Assembly: GCA_044368415.1 (NCBI GenBank)
Contig: JBIPLJ010000007.1
Coordinates: forward strand, 1-64,000
Source: UBA4615 sp044368415
GTDB lineage: Bacteria; Pseudomonadota; Gammaproteobacteria; Burkholderiales; Burkholderiaceae_E
Direction of reading: 5' to 3'
DNA length: 64,000 nucleotides
Shown in pieces: positions 1 through 9,893 of the stretch. Both the position numbers and the translations under genes were made by a program. Every line of letters starts with the position of its first letter. Position 1 is the first letter of the stretch. Under the pieces are notes generated by a model. The model worked only from the letters and a program-made list of their open reading frames with translations. It was not told the origin of the DNA and searched no databases.

Positions 1-1450
1 CGAGGTTGACCTTCACCGGCACGCTCGGGTCCTTGAGCGTGAGGTGGGCCGGCTGGTTCTCCTCGTGGTTCGTGTTCGAGATGAACACCGAGGACAGCTT
101 GTCGAAGGTGATCTTGCCGTCGGGCTTCGGGTAGACGATCTGGGTGAACGCCGAGGCGGGGCGCAGGCACTCGTGGTCGGCGTGCTTGTGATGCAGCGTC
201 CACGGCACCTTGCCGCCGAGGACTACCTGCTCGATGCCGACGCCGATCGTGCCCACCACCAGCCCCTTGGACATCCACTGCTTGAAGTTACGCGCCTGCC
301 AGAGCTCGTCGTAGAGCCACGATGCGCGAAAGGCCTGCGGGTAGGCGACGAGCTCGTCAGCGCTGCGGCCAGCACCCAGCGCCTCGAAGGCCGCCTCGGC
401 GGCGAGCATGCCGGTCTTGATCGCGGCGTGGCTGCCCTTGATCCGCGAGGCGTTCAGGAAGCCGGCGTCGCAGCCGATCAGCGCACCGCCCGGGAACACC
501 GTCTTGGGCAGCGACATGATGCCGCCGGCGGTGATCGCGCGTGCGCCGTAGGACAGCCGCTTGCCGCCCTCGAAGGTCGAGCGGATCGCAGGATGTGTCT
601 TGTACCGCTGGAACTCCTCGAACGGCGACAGCCACGGGTTCTGATAGGCAAGCCCCACCACGAATCCGACCGAGACCTTGTTCTCGCCGAAGTGGTAGAG
701 GAAGGAGCCGCCGTAGGTGTCGTTGTCGAGCGGCCAGCCGGCGGTGTGCACAACGAGGCCCAAGCGGTGCTTCGACGGCTCGATTTCCCACAGCTCCTTG
801 ATGCCGATGCCGTAGCTCTGCGGGTCGCTGTCGCGGTCGAGCCCGAAGCGGGTGATGAGCTGGCGGCCGAGGTGGCCGCGCGAGCCCTCCGCGAACAGCG
901 TGTACTTCGCGAGGAGCTCCATCCCCGGCTGGAACACATCGGTGGGCTTGCCATCGCGGCCCACGCCCATGTTGCCGGTGGCGACGCCGCGCACGGCGCC
1001 GGACTCGGTGTACAGGATCTCGGCCGCGGCGAACCCGGGATAGATCTCGACGCCCAGCGCCTCGGCCTGCTGGCCGAGCCACTTGACGACGTTGCCCAGG
1101 CTCGCGATGTAGTTGCCGTGATTCTTCAGGCCCGCCGGGATCGCCCACTGCGGCGTGTGGATGGCCTTCGTGGCGGTGAGGAACATCACCTCGTCATGCG
1201 TGACCTCGGTCTCGAGCGGGGCGCCCTGCGCCTTCCAGTCGGGGATGAGCTCGGTCAGCGCGCGCGGGTCGATCACGGCGCCCGACAGCGTGTGCGCCCC
1301 GATCTCGGATCCCTTCTCGATCACGCACACCGCCAGCTCGACCCCGCCCTCGGTGGCCAGCTGCTTGAGGCGGATCGCAGCGGCCAGGCCCGCTGGCCCG
1401 CCACCGACGACGAGCACGTCGAACTCCATCGAATCGCGTTGAATGTCCAT
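1..1450 (-). CDS. Electron transfer flavoprotein-ubiquinone oxidoreductase (C-terminus cut by window edge)
   Basis: This is an inner-membrane-associated FAD and [4Fe-4S] enzyme that passes electrons from ETF, reduced by acyl-CoA and amino-acid dehydrogenases, to ubiquinone. The frame runs leftward from ATG at 1450 (a second ATG seven codons later is possible) and is still open at base 1, giving about 483 codons of the usual 550-560. The FAD-binding GGGPAG motif is at residues 16-21. The next stretch carries the family's IEKGSEIGAHTLSGAV segment. The missing C-terminus would hold the Cys-rich iron-sulfur domain. A 168-bp gap separates it from the divergent SDR gene. The family call is firm; only the end is unseen. 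Confidence 0.93.
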   Translation of the reverse strand, partial: MDIQRDSMEFDVLVVGGGPAGLAAAIRLKQLATEGGVELAVCVIEKGSEIGAHTLSGAVIDPRALTELIPDWKAQGAPLETEVTHDEVMFLTATKAIHTPQWAIPAGLKNHGNYIASLGNVVKWLGQQAEALGVEIYPGFAAAEILYTESGAVRGVATGNMGVGRDGKPTDVFQPGMELLAKYTLFAEGSRGHLGRQLITRFGLDRDSDPQSYGIGIKELWEIEPSKHRLGLVVHTAGWPLDNDTYGGSFLYHFGENKVSVGFVVGLAYQNPWLSPFEEFQRYKTHPAIRSTFEGGKRLSYGARAITAGGIMSLPKTVFPGGALIGCDAGFLNASRIKGSHAAIKTGMLAAEAAFEALGAGRSADELVAYPQAFRASWLYDELWQARNFKQWMSKGLVVGTIGVGIEQVVLGGKVPWTLHHKHADHECLRPASAFTQIVYPKPDGKITFDKLSSVFISNTNHEENQPAHLTLKDPSVPVKVNL

Positions 1451-1618
1451 GTCTCGTCCTGTCTTCACCTGGGGATTTTCGCTGAGGCGCCACGGGCGCG
1501 CAAACGGGGGCGGTGCCCCGGGGATGCCGAAGGGGGGCTCTGTAGCCGGGTCGCGGCTGATGCGGCCGTCCGTGGGGCACGGGGCGTGCGATCATCACCG
1601 CCTTCCTGGAGCGTCCGC

Positions 1619-2401
1619 ATGCCCGATACCCTGAGCTTTGACCTGTCCGACAAGACTGCGCTGGTGACCGGCGCCTCAAGCGGGCTGGGCGCGCGCTTCG
1701 CGCGGGTGCTGGCCGCGCATGGGGCCACAGTCGTGCTTGCCTCGCGGCGCGTCGAGCGGCTCAAGGAGCTGCGCGCCGAGATCGAGGCCGAGGGCGGCGA
1801 TGCCCACGTCGTGAGGATGGACGTGACGGATGCAGCCTCGATCGAGGAGGGCGTGGCCGAGGCCGAGCGCCACGCTGGGGCGATCGACATACTGGTCAAT
1901 AATTCGGGCGTCAGCACCACCCAGCGTCTGCTGGAGGTGACCCCCGAGGACTTCGACTTCATCTTCGACACGAACACCCGCGGGGCGTTCTTCGTGGCCC
2001 AGTCGGTGGCCCGCCGGATGATCGCCCGCGCCAAGGACGAGCCCGGGCGCGCCGCCCGGATCGTCAACATCGCGTCGACGGCGGCGCTCAAGCCGCTCGC
2101 GCAGATCGGCGTCTACGCGATGAGCAAGGCCGCGGTGGTGCAGATGACCCGCGCGATGGCGCTCGAATGGGCGCGCCACGGCATCAACGTCAACGCGCTG
2201 TGCCCCGGGTACATCCGTACCGAGCTCAACGACCACCACTGGGAGACCGAGCCCGGGCGCAAGCTGGTCTCGATGCTGCCGCGCAAGCGGCTCGGCCGTC
2301 CCGAGGACCTCGACGGCTTGCTGCTGCTGCTGGCCTCGGACCACTCGGGCTTCGTCAACGGCGCGGTCATCTCGGCTGACGACGGCTTCGGCCTGTCCTG
2401 A
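1619..2401 (+). CDS. SDR family NAD(P)-dependent oxidoreductase
   Basis: A 260-residue short-chain dehydrogenase/reductase with a Rossmann fold. The cofactor motif TGASSGLG is at residues 17-24, NNSG follows in the middle, and the catalytic Ser153, Tyr166 and Lys170 have the classical spacing. The start is the ATG at 1619, preceded by a GGAG-like ribosome site. The same frame is open for 1.5 kb upstream, but that part is antisense to the ETF-QO gene and is not coding. The C-terminal part (PGYIRTEL, then a loop of RKRLGRPEDL) resembles the FabG/gluconate-dehydrogenase-like branch. The substrate cannot be told; the neighbouring ETF-QO makes a role in acyl or hydroxyacyl oxidation possible but unproven. 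Confidence 0.9.
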   Translation: MPDTLSFDLSDKTALVTGASSGLGARFARVLAAHGATVVLASRRVERLKELRAEIEAEGGDAHVVRMDVTDAASIEEGVAEAERHAGAIDILVNNSGVSTTQRLLEVTPEDFDFIFDTNTRGAFFVAQSVARRMIARAKDEPGRAARIVNIASTAALKPLAQIGVYAMSKAAVVQMTRAMALEWARHGINVNALCPGYIRTELNDHHWETEPGRKLVSMLPRKRLGRPEDLDGLLLLLASDHSGFVNGAVISADDGFGLS

Positions 2402-2410
2402 GCGCCGGCT

Positions 2411-3694
2411 TCAGTCGATCGGCATCTCGCGTGACAGCCGCACCCGCACCGAGCGCATCGCCCACCACACCGCCATCACGATCGGCAGCACCGCGAGGCC
2501 GGTGGCATAGTCGGGTTCGATCGGGACGCCGCTGCGGGCGGCGGCTTTGAACAGGTAGCCGGCGAGTCCGGTCGCGTAGTAGGAGATCGCGGCGACCGAC
2601 AGGCCCTCGACGGTCTGCTGCAGGTGCAGCTGCAGCTTCGCGCGCCGGTTCATCGCCTCGAGAAGCGCCTGGTTCTGTCGCTCGCGCTCGATCTCGACTC
2701 GGGTGCGCAGTAGCCCGCTGGCGCGGGCGATCCGCCCAGAGACCGACTCGAGCCGTGCGGCCACCGCATCGCAGGTGGCCATCGCCGGCTCGAAGCGCCG
2801 CTCGAGGAACTCGGTCGGCGTCTGCAGGCCCTGCAGCCGGGTCTCGCGCAGCTCCTCGCCGCGCTGCCTCACCAGCGAGCGGTAGGCGCGCGCCGCGCCG
2901 AAGCGAAAGGCGGCCGAGGTCGCGAGCTGCTCCTGCAGCGCCGACAGCCGGGTCACCTCGTGCAGCATCTCGGGCTCCTCGGCGGCCGGCGCGACGTCGA
3001 GCCGCGCCACCAAGTCCGACAGGCGCTGTTCGACGCGGTCGAGCTCGCTGCCGATGCGCCGGGCCTCTGGGAAGGCGAGCATCGCCATCATCCGGTAGGC
3101 CTCCATCTCGATGATCCGCTGCACCGCGCGACCGAGCTGCGAGGGCGTGGTGACCGCGTCGGCCAGCAGGAATCGGCCGAAGCCGCGCTCGTCGAGCCGA
3201 AAGCTCGAGAACAGCGAGGCCTGGCCGTCGGAGATCTTCGCTCCGACGAAGTTCGGCGAGCCGAGCATCCGGGCGACCGACTTCTCGTCGATCCGCGTGT
3301 GCCCGGCCTGGACCGCCGCGATGCGCAACGCGGCGATCATCTCGCCGTCGGCCGCCTGCAGCAGGTCGGCGATCACGACGTCGGCGGGGTTACGCGCGAA
3401 CGGGTCCTCGGCGTCGACGCCGGCCGAGTAGACGGTGTAGTCGTCGAACTCGCCGTGGCGCTCCCACTTCAGCCGCAGCGGACCGAGGTCGGCGTCGAAG
3501 TGACTCTGGCCGGGGGCGGGCGGGTCGACCGCGTGCCGCACGCACCAGTCAATCAACGACGGCGGCACCGGCCGCGGCGTGCGCTGCGAGTGGGCCAGGG
3601 AGATGTGCGACACTGCATGAGGGGCCTTGACTGCCGGGCGCGGTCGCGTGTGGATCTCGTCGTGCAGGACCGTGCGCAGCGGATGAGGGGTCAT
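2411..3694 (-). CDS. DUF3422 family membrane protein
   Basis: A protein of unknown function of the DUF3422 family. The N-terminus reads HPLRTVLHDEIHTRP, the family's hallmark, so I place the start at ATG 3694. ATG 3706 and a GTG at 3760 with a GGAGG just ahead are alternatives. The middle is predicted coiled and rich in Arg and Glu, and the last 80 residues hold two hydrophobic segments, which suggests a C-terminally anchored inner-membrane protein with a large soluble domain. It converges on the SDR gene with only 9 bp between stops and is divergent from pyrG. Function is not known. Confidence 0.85.
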   Translation of the reverse strand: MTPHPLRTVLHDEIHTRPRPAVKAPHAVSHISLAHSQRTPRPVPPSLIDWCVRHAVDPPAPGQSHFDADLGPLRLKWERHGEFDDYTVYSAGVDAEDPFARNPADVVIADLLQAADGEMIAALRIAAVQAGHTRIDEKSVARMLGSPNFVGAKISDGQASLFSSFRLDERGFGRFLLADAVTTPSQLGRAVQRIIEMEAYRMMAMLAFPEARRIGSELDRVEQRLSDLVARLDVAPAAEEPEMLHEVTRLSALQEQLATSAAFRFGAARAYRSLVRQRGEELRETRLQGLQTPTEFLERRFEPAMATCDAVAARLESVSGRIARASGLLRTRVEIERERQNQALLEAMNRRAKLQLHLQQTVEGLSVAAISYYATGLAGYLFKAAARSGVPIEPDYATGLAVLPIVMAVWWAMRSVRVRLSREMPID

Positions 3695-3812
3695 GGGTGT
3701 CGGCATCCAGTGGGAGCGGAACCGCATCATGACCGACCGGACGCCGATCCGAGAAGCCACCCACCTCCGCCTTAATCTTCTCGTGTGAGCCGTCGACCTC
3801 AGGGCGCGTTGC

Positions 3813-3818
3813 TATACT
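3813..3818 (+). promoter_or_regulatory. Likely -10 box of the pyrG promoter (TATACT)
   Basis: TATACT stands in a GC-rich stretch 22 bp upstream of the pyrG ATG. No good -35 is seen. The implied 5' leader is about 15 nt and has no Shine-Dalgarno sequence. Confidence 0.5.
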
Positions 3819-3839
3819 CTCGGTTTCCAGTTGGCCGCC

Positions 3840-5513
<1,674 letters not shown>

Positions 5514-5521
5514 GGATCCCG

Positions 5522-6379
5522 ATGAAACTCTGCGGCTTCGAAGTCGGGCTCGACCGACCGCTGTTCCTGATCGCCGGACCCTGCGCAATCGAATCGCGCG
5601 AGCTCGCGATCGACACCGCCGGGCAGCTCAAGGCAATCGCCGCCTCGCTCGGCGTGCCGTTCATCTACAAGTCGTCGTTCGACAAGGCCAACCGCAGCTC
5701 GGGCAGCTCGTTCCGCGGGCCGGGCCTCGACGACGGGCTGCGGATCCTCGACGAGGTGCGTGCGCAGCTCGGCGTGCCGGTGCTGACCGACGTGCACGAC
5801 ATCGAGCAGGTTGGCCCGGTGGCGGCGGTCGTCGACGTGCTGCAGACGCCGGCCTTCCTGTGCCGGCAGACCGACTTCATCCGCGCGGTTGCTGCCTCGG
5901 GCAAGCCGTGCAACATCAAGAAGGGGCAGTTCCTCGCGCCGCACGACATGAAGCAAGTCGCGATCAAGGCGCGCGAGGCGGCGGTGGCCGCCGGCCACGA
6001 CGGCGACTCGATCATGGTCTGCGAGCGCGGCGTCTCCTTCGGCTACAACAATCTGGTGTCCGACATGCGCGGCCTCGCGATCATGCGCGAGACCGGCTGC
6101 CCGGTGGTGTTCGATGCCACCCACTCGGTGCAGTTGCCGGGCGGGCAGGGCGCGAGTTCGGGCGGTCAGCGTGAGTTCGTGCCGGTGCTGGCGCGTGCCG
6201 CAGTCGCGGCCGGCGTCTCGGGGCTCTTCATGGAGACGCACCCGGATCCGTCCAAGGCGCTGTCCGACGGGCCGAACGCCTGGCCGCTGCCCAGGATGGC
6301 GGAACTGCTGGCCACGCTCGTCGAGCTCGACCGGCTGGTCAAGCGCAGCGGCTTCCCCGAACACGCCATCGCCGGCTGA
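5522..6379 (+). CDS. kdsA: 3-deoxy-8-phosphooctulonate synthase
   Basis: Condenses phosphoenolpyruvate with arabinose 5-phosphate to give KDO 8-phosphate, the precursor of the lipopolysaccharide inner core. It is 285 residues long, as usual for the family. Conserved segments visible are the N-terminal IAGPCAIES, YKSSFDKANRSS, LTDVHD, RQTDFI, KKGQFLAPHD and the C-terminal ETHPDPSKALSDGPN. It follows pyrG after 8 bp and has a GAGG ribosome site ahead of the ATG. Confidence 0.98.
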   Translation: MKLCGFEVGLDRPLFLIAGPCAIESRELAIDTAGQLKAIAASLGVPFIYKSSFDKANRSSGSSFRGPGLDDGLRILDEVRAQLGVPVLTDVHDIEQVGPVAAVVDVLQTPAFLCRQTDFIRAVAASGKPCNIKKGQFLAPHDMKQVAIKAREAAVAAGHDGDSIMVCERGVSFGYNNLVSDMRGLAIMRETGCPVVFDATHSVQLPGGQGASSGGQREFVPVLARAAVAAGVSGLFMETHPDPSKALSDGPNAWPLPRMAELLATLVELDRLVKRSGFPEHAIAG

Positions 6380-6406
6380 GCCCGGCCCATCCAGAGGTAC
6401 CCGAGC

Positions 6407-6548
6407 ATGCCGAGCGGCTATGTCATCGCCGACGTCGAGGTCTCGGACCTTGAGCGCTACACCGGCTACATCTTGCGGTCTCCCGGTGCGCGCGCAGCGC
6501 GCCGGCGCCACATCCAAATTTAACCTGATCGTCGTCGAGGGAGCCTGA
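6407..6548 (+). pseudogene. Decayed DUF1330 gene between kdsA and eno
   Basis: Starting at ATG 6407 the first 21 codons (MPSGYVIADVEVSDLERYTGY) match the start of DUF1330 proteins, which are usually about 95 residues. The frame then ends at TAA 6521. The last 20 codons of a DUF1330 protein (ending SKFNLIVVEGA) are found in a different frame and stop at 6548. About half of the gene, including its middle, is therefore missing and the two ends are out of frame. In related genomes an intact DUF1330 gene sits at exactly this place, as I recall. This is read directly from the bases; the family assignment of the ends is by memory. Confidence 0.75.
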
Positions 6549-6553
6549 GCAAC

Positions 6554-7837
6554 ATGAGCACGATCGTAGACATAATTGGCCGCGAGGTCATCGATTCGCG
6601 CGGCAACCCCACCGTCGAGTGTGACGTGCTGCTCGAGTCGGGCACGATGGGCCGCGCCGCGGTCCCCTCGGGCGCCTCGACCGGCTCGCGCGAGGCCATC
6701 GAGCTGCGTGACGGCGACAAGAGTCGCTGGCTGGGCAAGGGCGTGCTGCGGGCGGTGGAGAACATCAACACCGAGATCTCCGAGGCCATCATGGGCTTGG
6801 ACGCGACCGAACAGGCCTACATCGACAAGGTGCTCATCGAGCTCGACGGTACTGACAACAAGGCGCGGCTGGGCGCCAACGCGACGCTCGCTGTGTCGAT
6901 GGCGGTGGCCAAGGCAGCGGCCGAGGAGTCGGGGTTGCCGCTGTACCGCTACTTCGGCGGCTCGGGCGCGATGTCTCTGCCGGTGCCGATGATGAACGTC
7001 ATCAACGGCGGCGCGCATGCGAACAACAACCTGGACATCCAGGAATTCATGATCATCCCCGTGGGGGCACCGACCTTCCGTGAGGCGGTCCGCTATGGCG
7101 GTGAAGTCTTCCACGCGCTCAAGAAGATCCTCCACGACCGCAAGCTCTCGACCGCCGTCGGCGACGAAGGCGGGTTTGCACCCAGCGTCGTCAACCACGA
7201 GGCGGCGATCCTGCTGATCCTCGAGGCGATCGACCGCGCCGGTTACCAGGCGGGCTCGCAGATTGCGCTCGGCCTCGACTGCGCCGCCTCGGAGTTCTAC
7301 AAGGACGGCAAGTACGTGCTCGGCGGCGAGGGCCTGTCGCTGTCGGCGACCGACTTCACCAACATGCTGTCCACCTGGTGCGACAAGTACCCGATCATTT
7401 CGATCGAGGACGGCATGGCCGAGAACGACTGGGACGGCTGGCGCGTGCAGACCGATGCGCTCGGCGACCGGGTGCAGCTGGTGGGCGACGATCTGTTCGT
7501 CACCAACACGCGCATCCTGCGCGAGGGGATCGAGGCCGGAATCGCCAACTCCATCCTCATCAAGATCAACCAGATCGGCACTCTGACCGAGACCTTCGCG
7601 GCGATCGAGCTGGCCAAGCGCAACAACTACACCGCGGTCGTCTCACACCGCTCGGGCGAGACCGAGGACACCACGATCGCCGACATCGCTGTGGCTACCA
7701 ATGCGCTGCAGATCAAGACCGGCTCGATGTCGCGCAGCGACCGCGTGGCCAAGTACAACCAACTGCTGCGCATCGAGGAGGATCTCGGTGACGTCGCGCA
7801 GTATCCGGGTCGTTCGGCGTTCTACAACCTGCTGTAA
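6554..7837 (+). CDS. eno: Enolase
   Basis: Converts 2-phosphoglycerate to phosphoenolpyruvate in glycolysis and the reverse in gluconeogenesis. At 427 residues it has the family's normal length. Visible signatures are the start MSTIVDIIGREVIDSRGNPTV, the loop GASTGSREAIELRDGD, the metal-binding Asp/Glu residues in LGLDCAASEFY and SIEDGMAENDW, the catalytic Lys in ILIKINQIGTLTET, and SHRSGETEDTTIADIAVA. Its start lies 5 bp after the DUF1330 remnant, which supplies the GGGAG ribosome site, so the remnant may persist as a leader. ftsB follows after 9 bp. Confidence 0.98.
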   Translation: MSTIVDIIGREVIDSRGNPTVECDVLLESGTMGRAAVPSGASTGSREAIELRDGDKSRWLGKGVLRAVENINTEISEAIMGLDATEQAYIDKVLIELDGTDNKARLGANATLAVSMAVAKAAAEESGLPLYRYFGGSGAMSLPVPMMNVINGGAHANNNLDIQEFMIIPVGAPTFREAVRYGGEVFHALKKILHDRKLSTAVGDEGGFAPSVVNHEAAILLILEAIDRAGYQAGSQIALGLDCAASEFYKDGKYVLGGEGLSLSATDFTNMLSTWCDKYPIISIEDGMAENDWDGWRVQTDALGDRVQLVGDDLFVTNTRILREGIEAGIANSILIKINQIGTLTETFAAIELAKRNNYTAVVSHRSGETEDTTIADIAVATNALQIKTGSMSRSDRVAKYNQLLRIEEDLGDVAQYPGRSAFYNLL

Positions 7838-7846
7838 AGTTGCCCG

Positions 7847-8197
7847 ATGCGTCTGCTCACCCTTGCGCTCGTGGCGTTGCTCGCCCTCATCCAGTACCCG
7901 CTGTGGGTCGGGAAAGGTGGGTGGCTGCGTGTGTGGGAGCTCGATCGACAGCTGCTGGCGCAGAACACGACGAACGCGCGGCTGCTCGAGCGCAATCGCG
8001 CGCTCGAGGGCGAGGTCCGGGATCTCAAGCAGGGCACGGTCGCGATCGAGGAGCGTGCGCGCTATGAACTCGGGATGATGAAGCCCGACGAGATCTTCGT
8101 GCAGATCGCCGAGCCGGGCGCCTCGGCGCCCGGGGCGCCGCCGCTCCCGACGACGCTCAGTGCCGCGCCGTCGAACCCGGGGCGATCGGTTCGCTAA
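7847..8197 (+). CDS. ftsB: Cell division protein FtsB
   Basis: A small bitopic protein that joins FtsL and FtsQ in the divisome. A short cytoplasmic N-terminus is followed by one membrane segment (about residues 3-20), then a periplasmic coiled coil with Leu/Asn heptads (ELDRQLLAQNTTNARLLERN) and the family's ARYELGMMKPDEIFVQI. At 116 residues it is slightly longer than usual because of a Pro/Ala-rich tail. The last 41 bp overlap the 3' end of the convergent hslO gene. It follows eno, the standard betaproteobacterial position. Confidence 0.92.
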   Translation: MRLLTLALVALLALIQYPLWVGKGGWLRVWELDRQLLAQNTTNARLLERNRALEGEVRDLKQGTVAIEERARYELGMMKPDEIFVQIAEPGASAPGAPPLPTTLSAAPSNPGRSVR

Positions 8198-9188
8198 GGA
8201 ACAGCTCGATGCCCTCGATGGCATCGAAGTCGTAGGGCGTATTGCAGAACTCGCAGCGCACACCCACCAAGCCTTGCTCGGCGACGATCGATTCGATCTC
8301 CTCGCGCCCGAGCATCCTGAGCATCGAGGCCACCTTGGCGCGCGAGCACGAGCACGCGAAGCGTGGGCTTCGCGCATCGAACGCGGTGAGCGTCTCCTGC
8401 CAGAACAGCCGGCGCAGCACCGAGTCCGAGGGCAGCGCGAGCAGCTCGTCGCGGGTGACGGTGTCGGCGAGGTGCTGCATCCGGTTCCAGCCGTCGCCGT
8501 CGGCCTCGGGGTCGCTTTCCGGGGCGCTGCCCGTTGCGGCCGCCGCGGGCCCCGTGCCCTCGTCGGCCGGGCCGGGCGTCCAGGTGCTGCCTTCCGGCCG
8601 CGCCGCATGTCCGCCCTCCCCAGGCAGCCGCTGCAGCAGCAGCCCGGTAGCGCGTGCATCGTCGGCAGCGAGCCACAGGCGGGTCGGAACCTGCTCGGAG
8701 CGGGCCATGTAGCGCTCGAGCACCTCGGCGACCGTGCGGCCCTCGAAGGGCACGATGCCCTGGTAGGGCTGGCGGTTGGGCGAGTCGGTGCGCGGATCCA
8801 GGGTCACGACGAAGCGACCGCGGCCGTTGGCGTTGACCAGCGTCGCCAGGTCGGCGTCCTCGGGGCAATGGGCGCCTTCGCGCAGCTTGGCGGTGGCGCG
8901 GAAGCTCCCGCCGGCATCGCACTCGACCACCAGCAGCGACACCGGGCCGTCGCCGTGGATCTGCAGGATCATCGCGCCGTCGAACTTCAGCGACGCCGAC
9001 AGCAGCAGCGCGGCGGCGCAGAGCTCGCCGAGCCGGTCTCTCACCGAGCGCGGGAATACATGACGGCCGGCGACCTCGCGCCAGGAGGCGTCGAGCGACA
9101 CCACCTCGCCGCGCACGGGCGCGCCGCTCAGCATGAAGCGGCGCAGCGTGTCGGCGCCGTCGGCGGCTGGGGCGGTCGCCTCGCTCAT
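8157..9188 (-). CDS. hslO: Hsp33 redox-regulated molecular chaperone
   Basis: A cytoplasmic holdase chaperone turned on by oxidation of its zinc cysteines. The 343-residue product has the N-terminal Hsp33 domain and the C-terminal zinc centre Cys279-X-Cys281 and Cys312-X2-Cys315. Residues 188-234 are a Pro/Gly/Ala/Glu-rich insert, apparently disordered, between the chaperone core and the redox switch; this is longer than I expect for the family. ATG at 9188 overlaps the stop of the upstream carbonic-anhydrase-like gene (ATGA), so the two are translationally coupled. The long upstream extension of the frame is antisense and was left out. Confidence 0.93.
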   Translation of the reverse strand: MSEATAPAADGADTLRRFMLSGAPVRGEVVSLDASWREVAGRHVFPRSVRDRLGELCAAALLLSASLKFDGAMILQIHGDGPVSLLVVECDAGGSFRATAKLREGAHCPEDADLATLVNANGRGRFVVTLDPRTDSPNRQPYQGIVPFEGRTVAEVLERYMARSEQVPTRLWLAADDARATGLLLQRLPGEGGHAARPEGSTWTPGPADEGTGPAAAATGSAPESDPEADGDGWNRMQHLADTVTRDELLALPSDSVLRRLFWQETLTAFDARSPRFACSCSRAKVASMLRMLGREEIESIVAEQGLVGVRCEFCNTPYDFDAIEGIELFLSEPIAPGSTARH

Positions 9189-9712
9189 CCGTCGGTCCGC
9201 TGGAGTTGCTCGCGGAACAGCGCGGCGCGCGCGATGTAGCTGCGGGCGCCGGCGCGCAGCCGCTCGACGTCGGCGTCGGTGAGCTCGCGCACGACCTTGC
9301 CCGGACTGCCGAGGACGACGCTGCGATCGGGGATAACCTTGCCCTCGGCGACCAGCGCGCCCGCTCCGATCAGGCACTCGCGGCCGATCTTCGCGCCGTT
9401 CATCACCACCGCCTGGATGCCGATCAGGCTGCCGTCGCCAACGGTGCAGCCGTGCAGCATCGCCTGGTGGCCGATGGTCACGCCCGCGCCGACCACGAGC
9501 GGGAAGCCCTGGTCGGTGTGCAGCACCGCGTTCTCCTGCACGTTGCTGCCGGCGCCGATGACGATGGGCTCGTTGTCGCCGCGCAGGACCGCGCCGAACC
9601 AGATGCTCGCGCCGTCGGCGAGCTCGATGTGCCCCATCACGTGGGCGCCGGGGGCGACCCAGGCGCTCGGCGCAAGGAGGGGTCGGCGCTCGCCGAGCGA
9701 ATAGGTGGCCAT
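9185..9712 (-). CDS. Gamma-carbonic anhydrase family protein (YrdA/PaaY-like)
   Basis: A 175-residue left-handed beta-helix protein built of hexapeptide repeats. The three zinc-ligand histidines of the gamma class are present, in VLHTDQG and in IGHQAMLHG. Members are carbonic anhydrases or thioesterase-like proteins of uncertain substrate. Its stop overlaps the hslO start by the ATGA arrangement, so the pair form one operon read leftward. A 181-bp gap separates it from the divergent DUF455 gene and should hold both promoters. Confidence 0.88.
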   Translation of the reverse strand: MATYSLGERRPLLAPSAWVAPGAHVMGHIELADGASIWFGAVLRGDNEPIVIGAGSNVQENAVLHTDQGFPLVVGAGVTIGHQAMLHGCTVGDGSLIGIQAVVMNGAKIGRECLIGAGALVAEGKVIPDRSVVLGSPGKVVRELTDADVERLRAGARSYIARAALFREQLQRTDG

Positions 9713-9893
9713 GGATGTCCCTGTAGACTATCGAAGAGGCTCTCGGCATGCGCCGGATCGACCGCAGCGGCCGCAGGCCCCGTGCGGAGCGCGAGTCCAA
9801 GCGAGTGTACCGCGCCGTGCCCGACGAGCTTGCCGCCGCCTGCCCGACCGCCGCTCCGCCCGCACCTCCGGTTCGGGTTGCCCGTCCGAGCCG

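Noticed and set aside
44..1618. Open plus-strand frame upstream of the SDR gene, 525 codons
   Set aside because: It is antisense to the clearly coding ETF-QO gene; the SDR protein begins at ATG 1619 and the upstream text has no domain resemblance.
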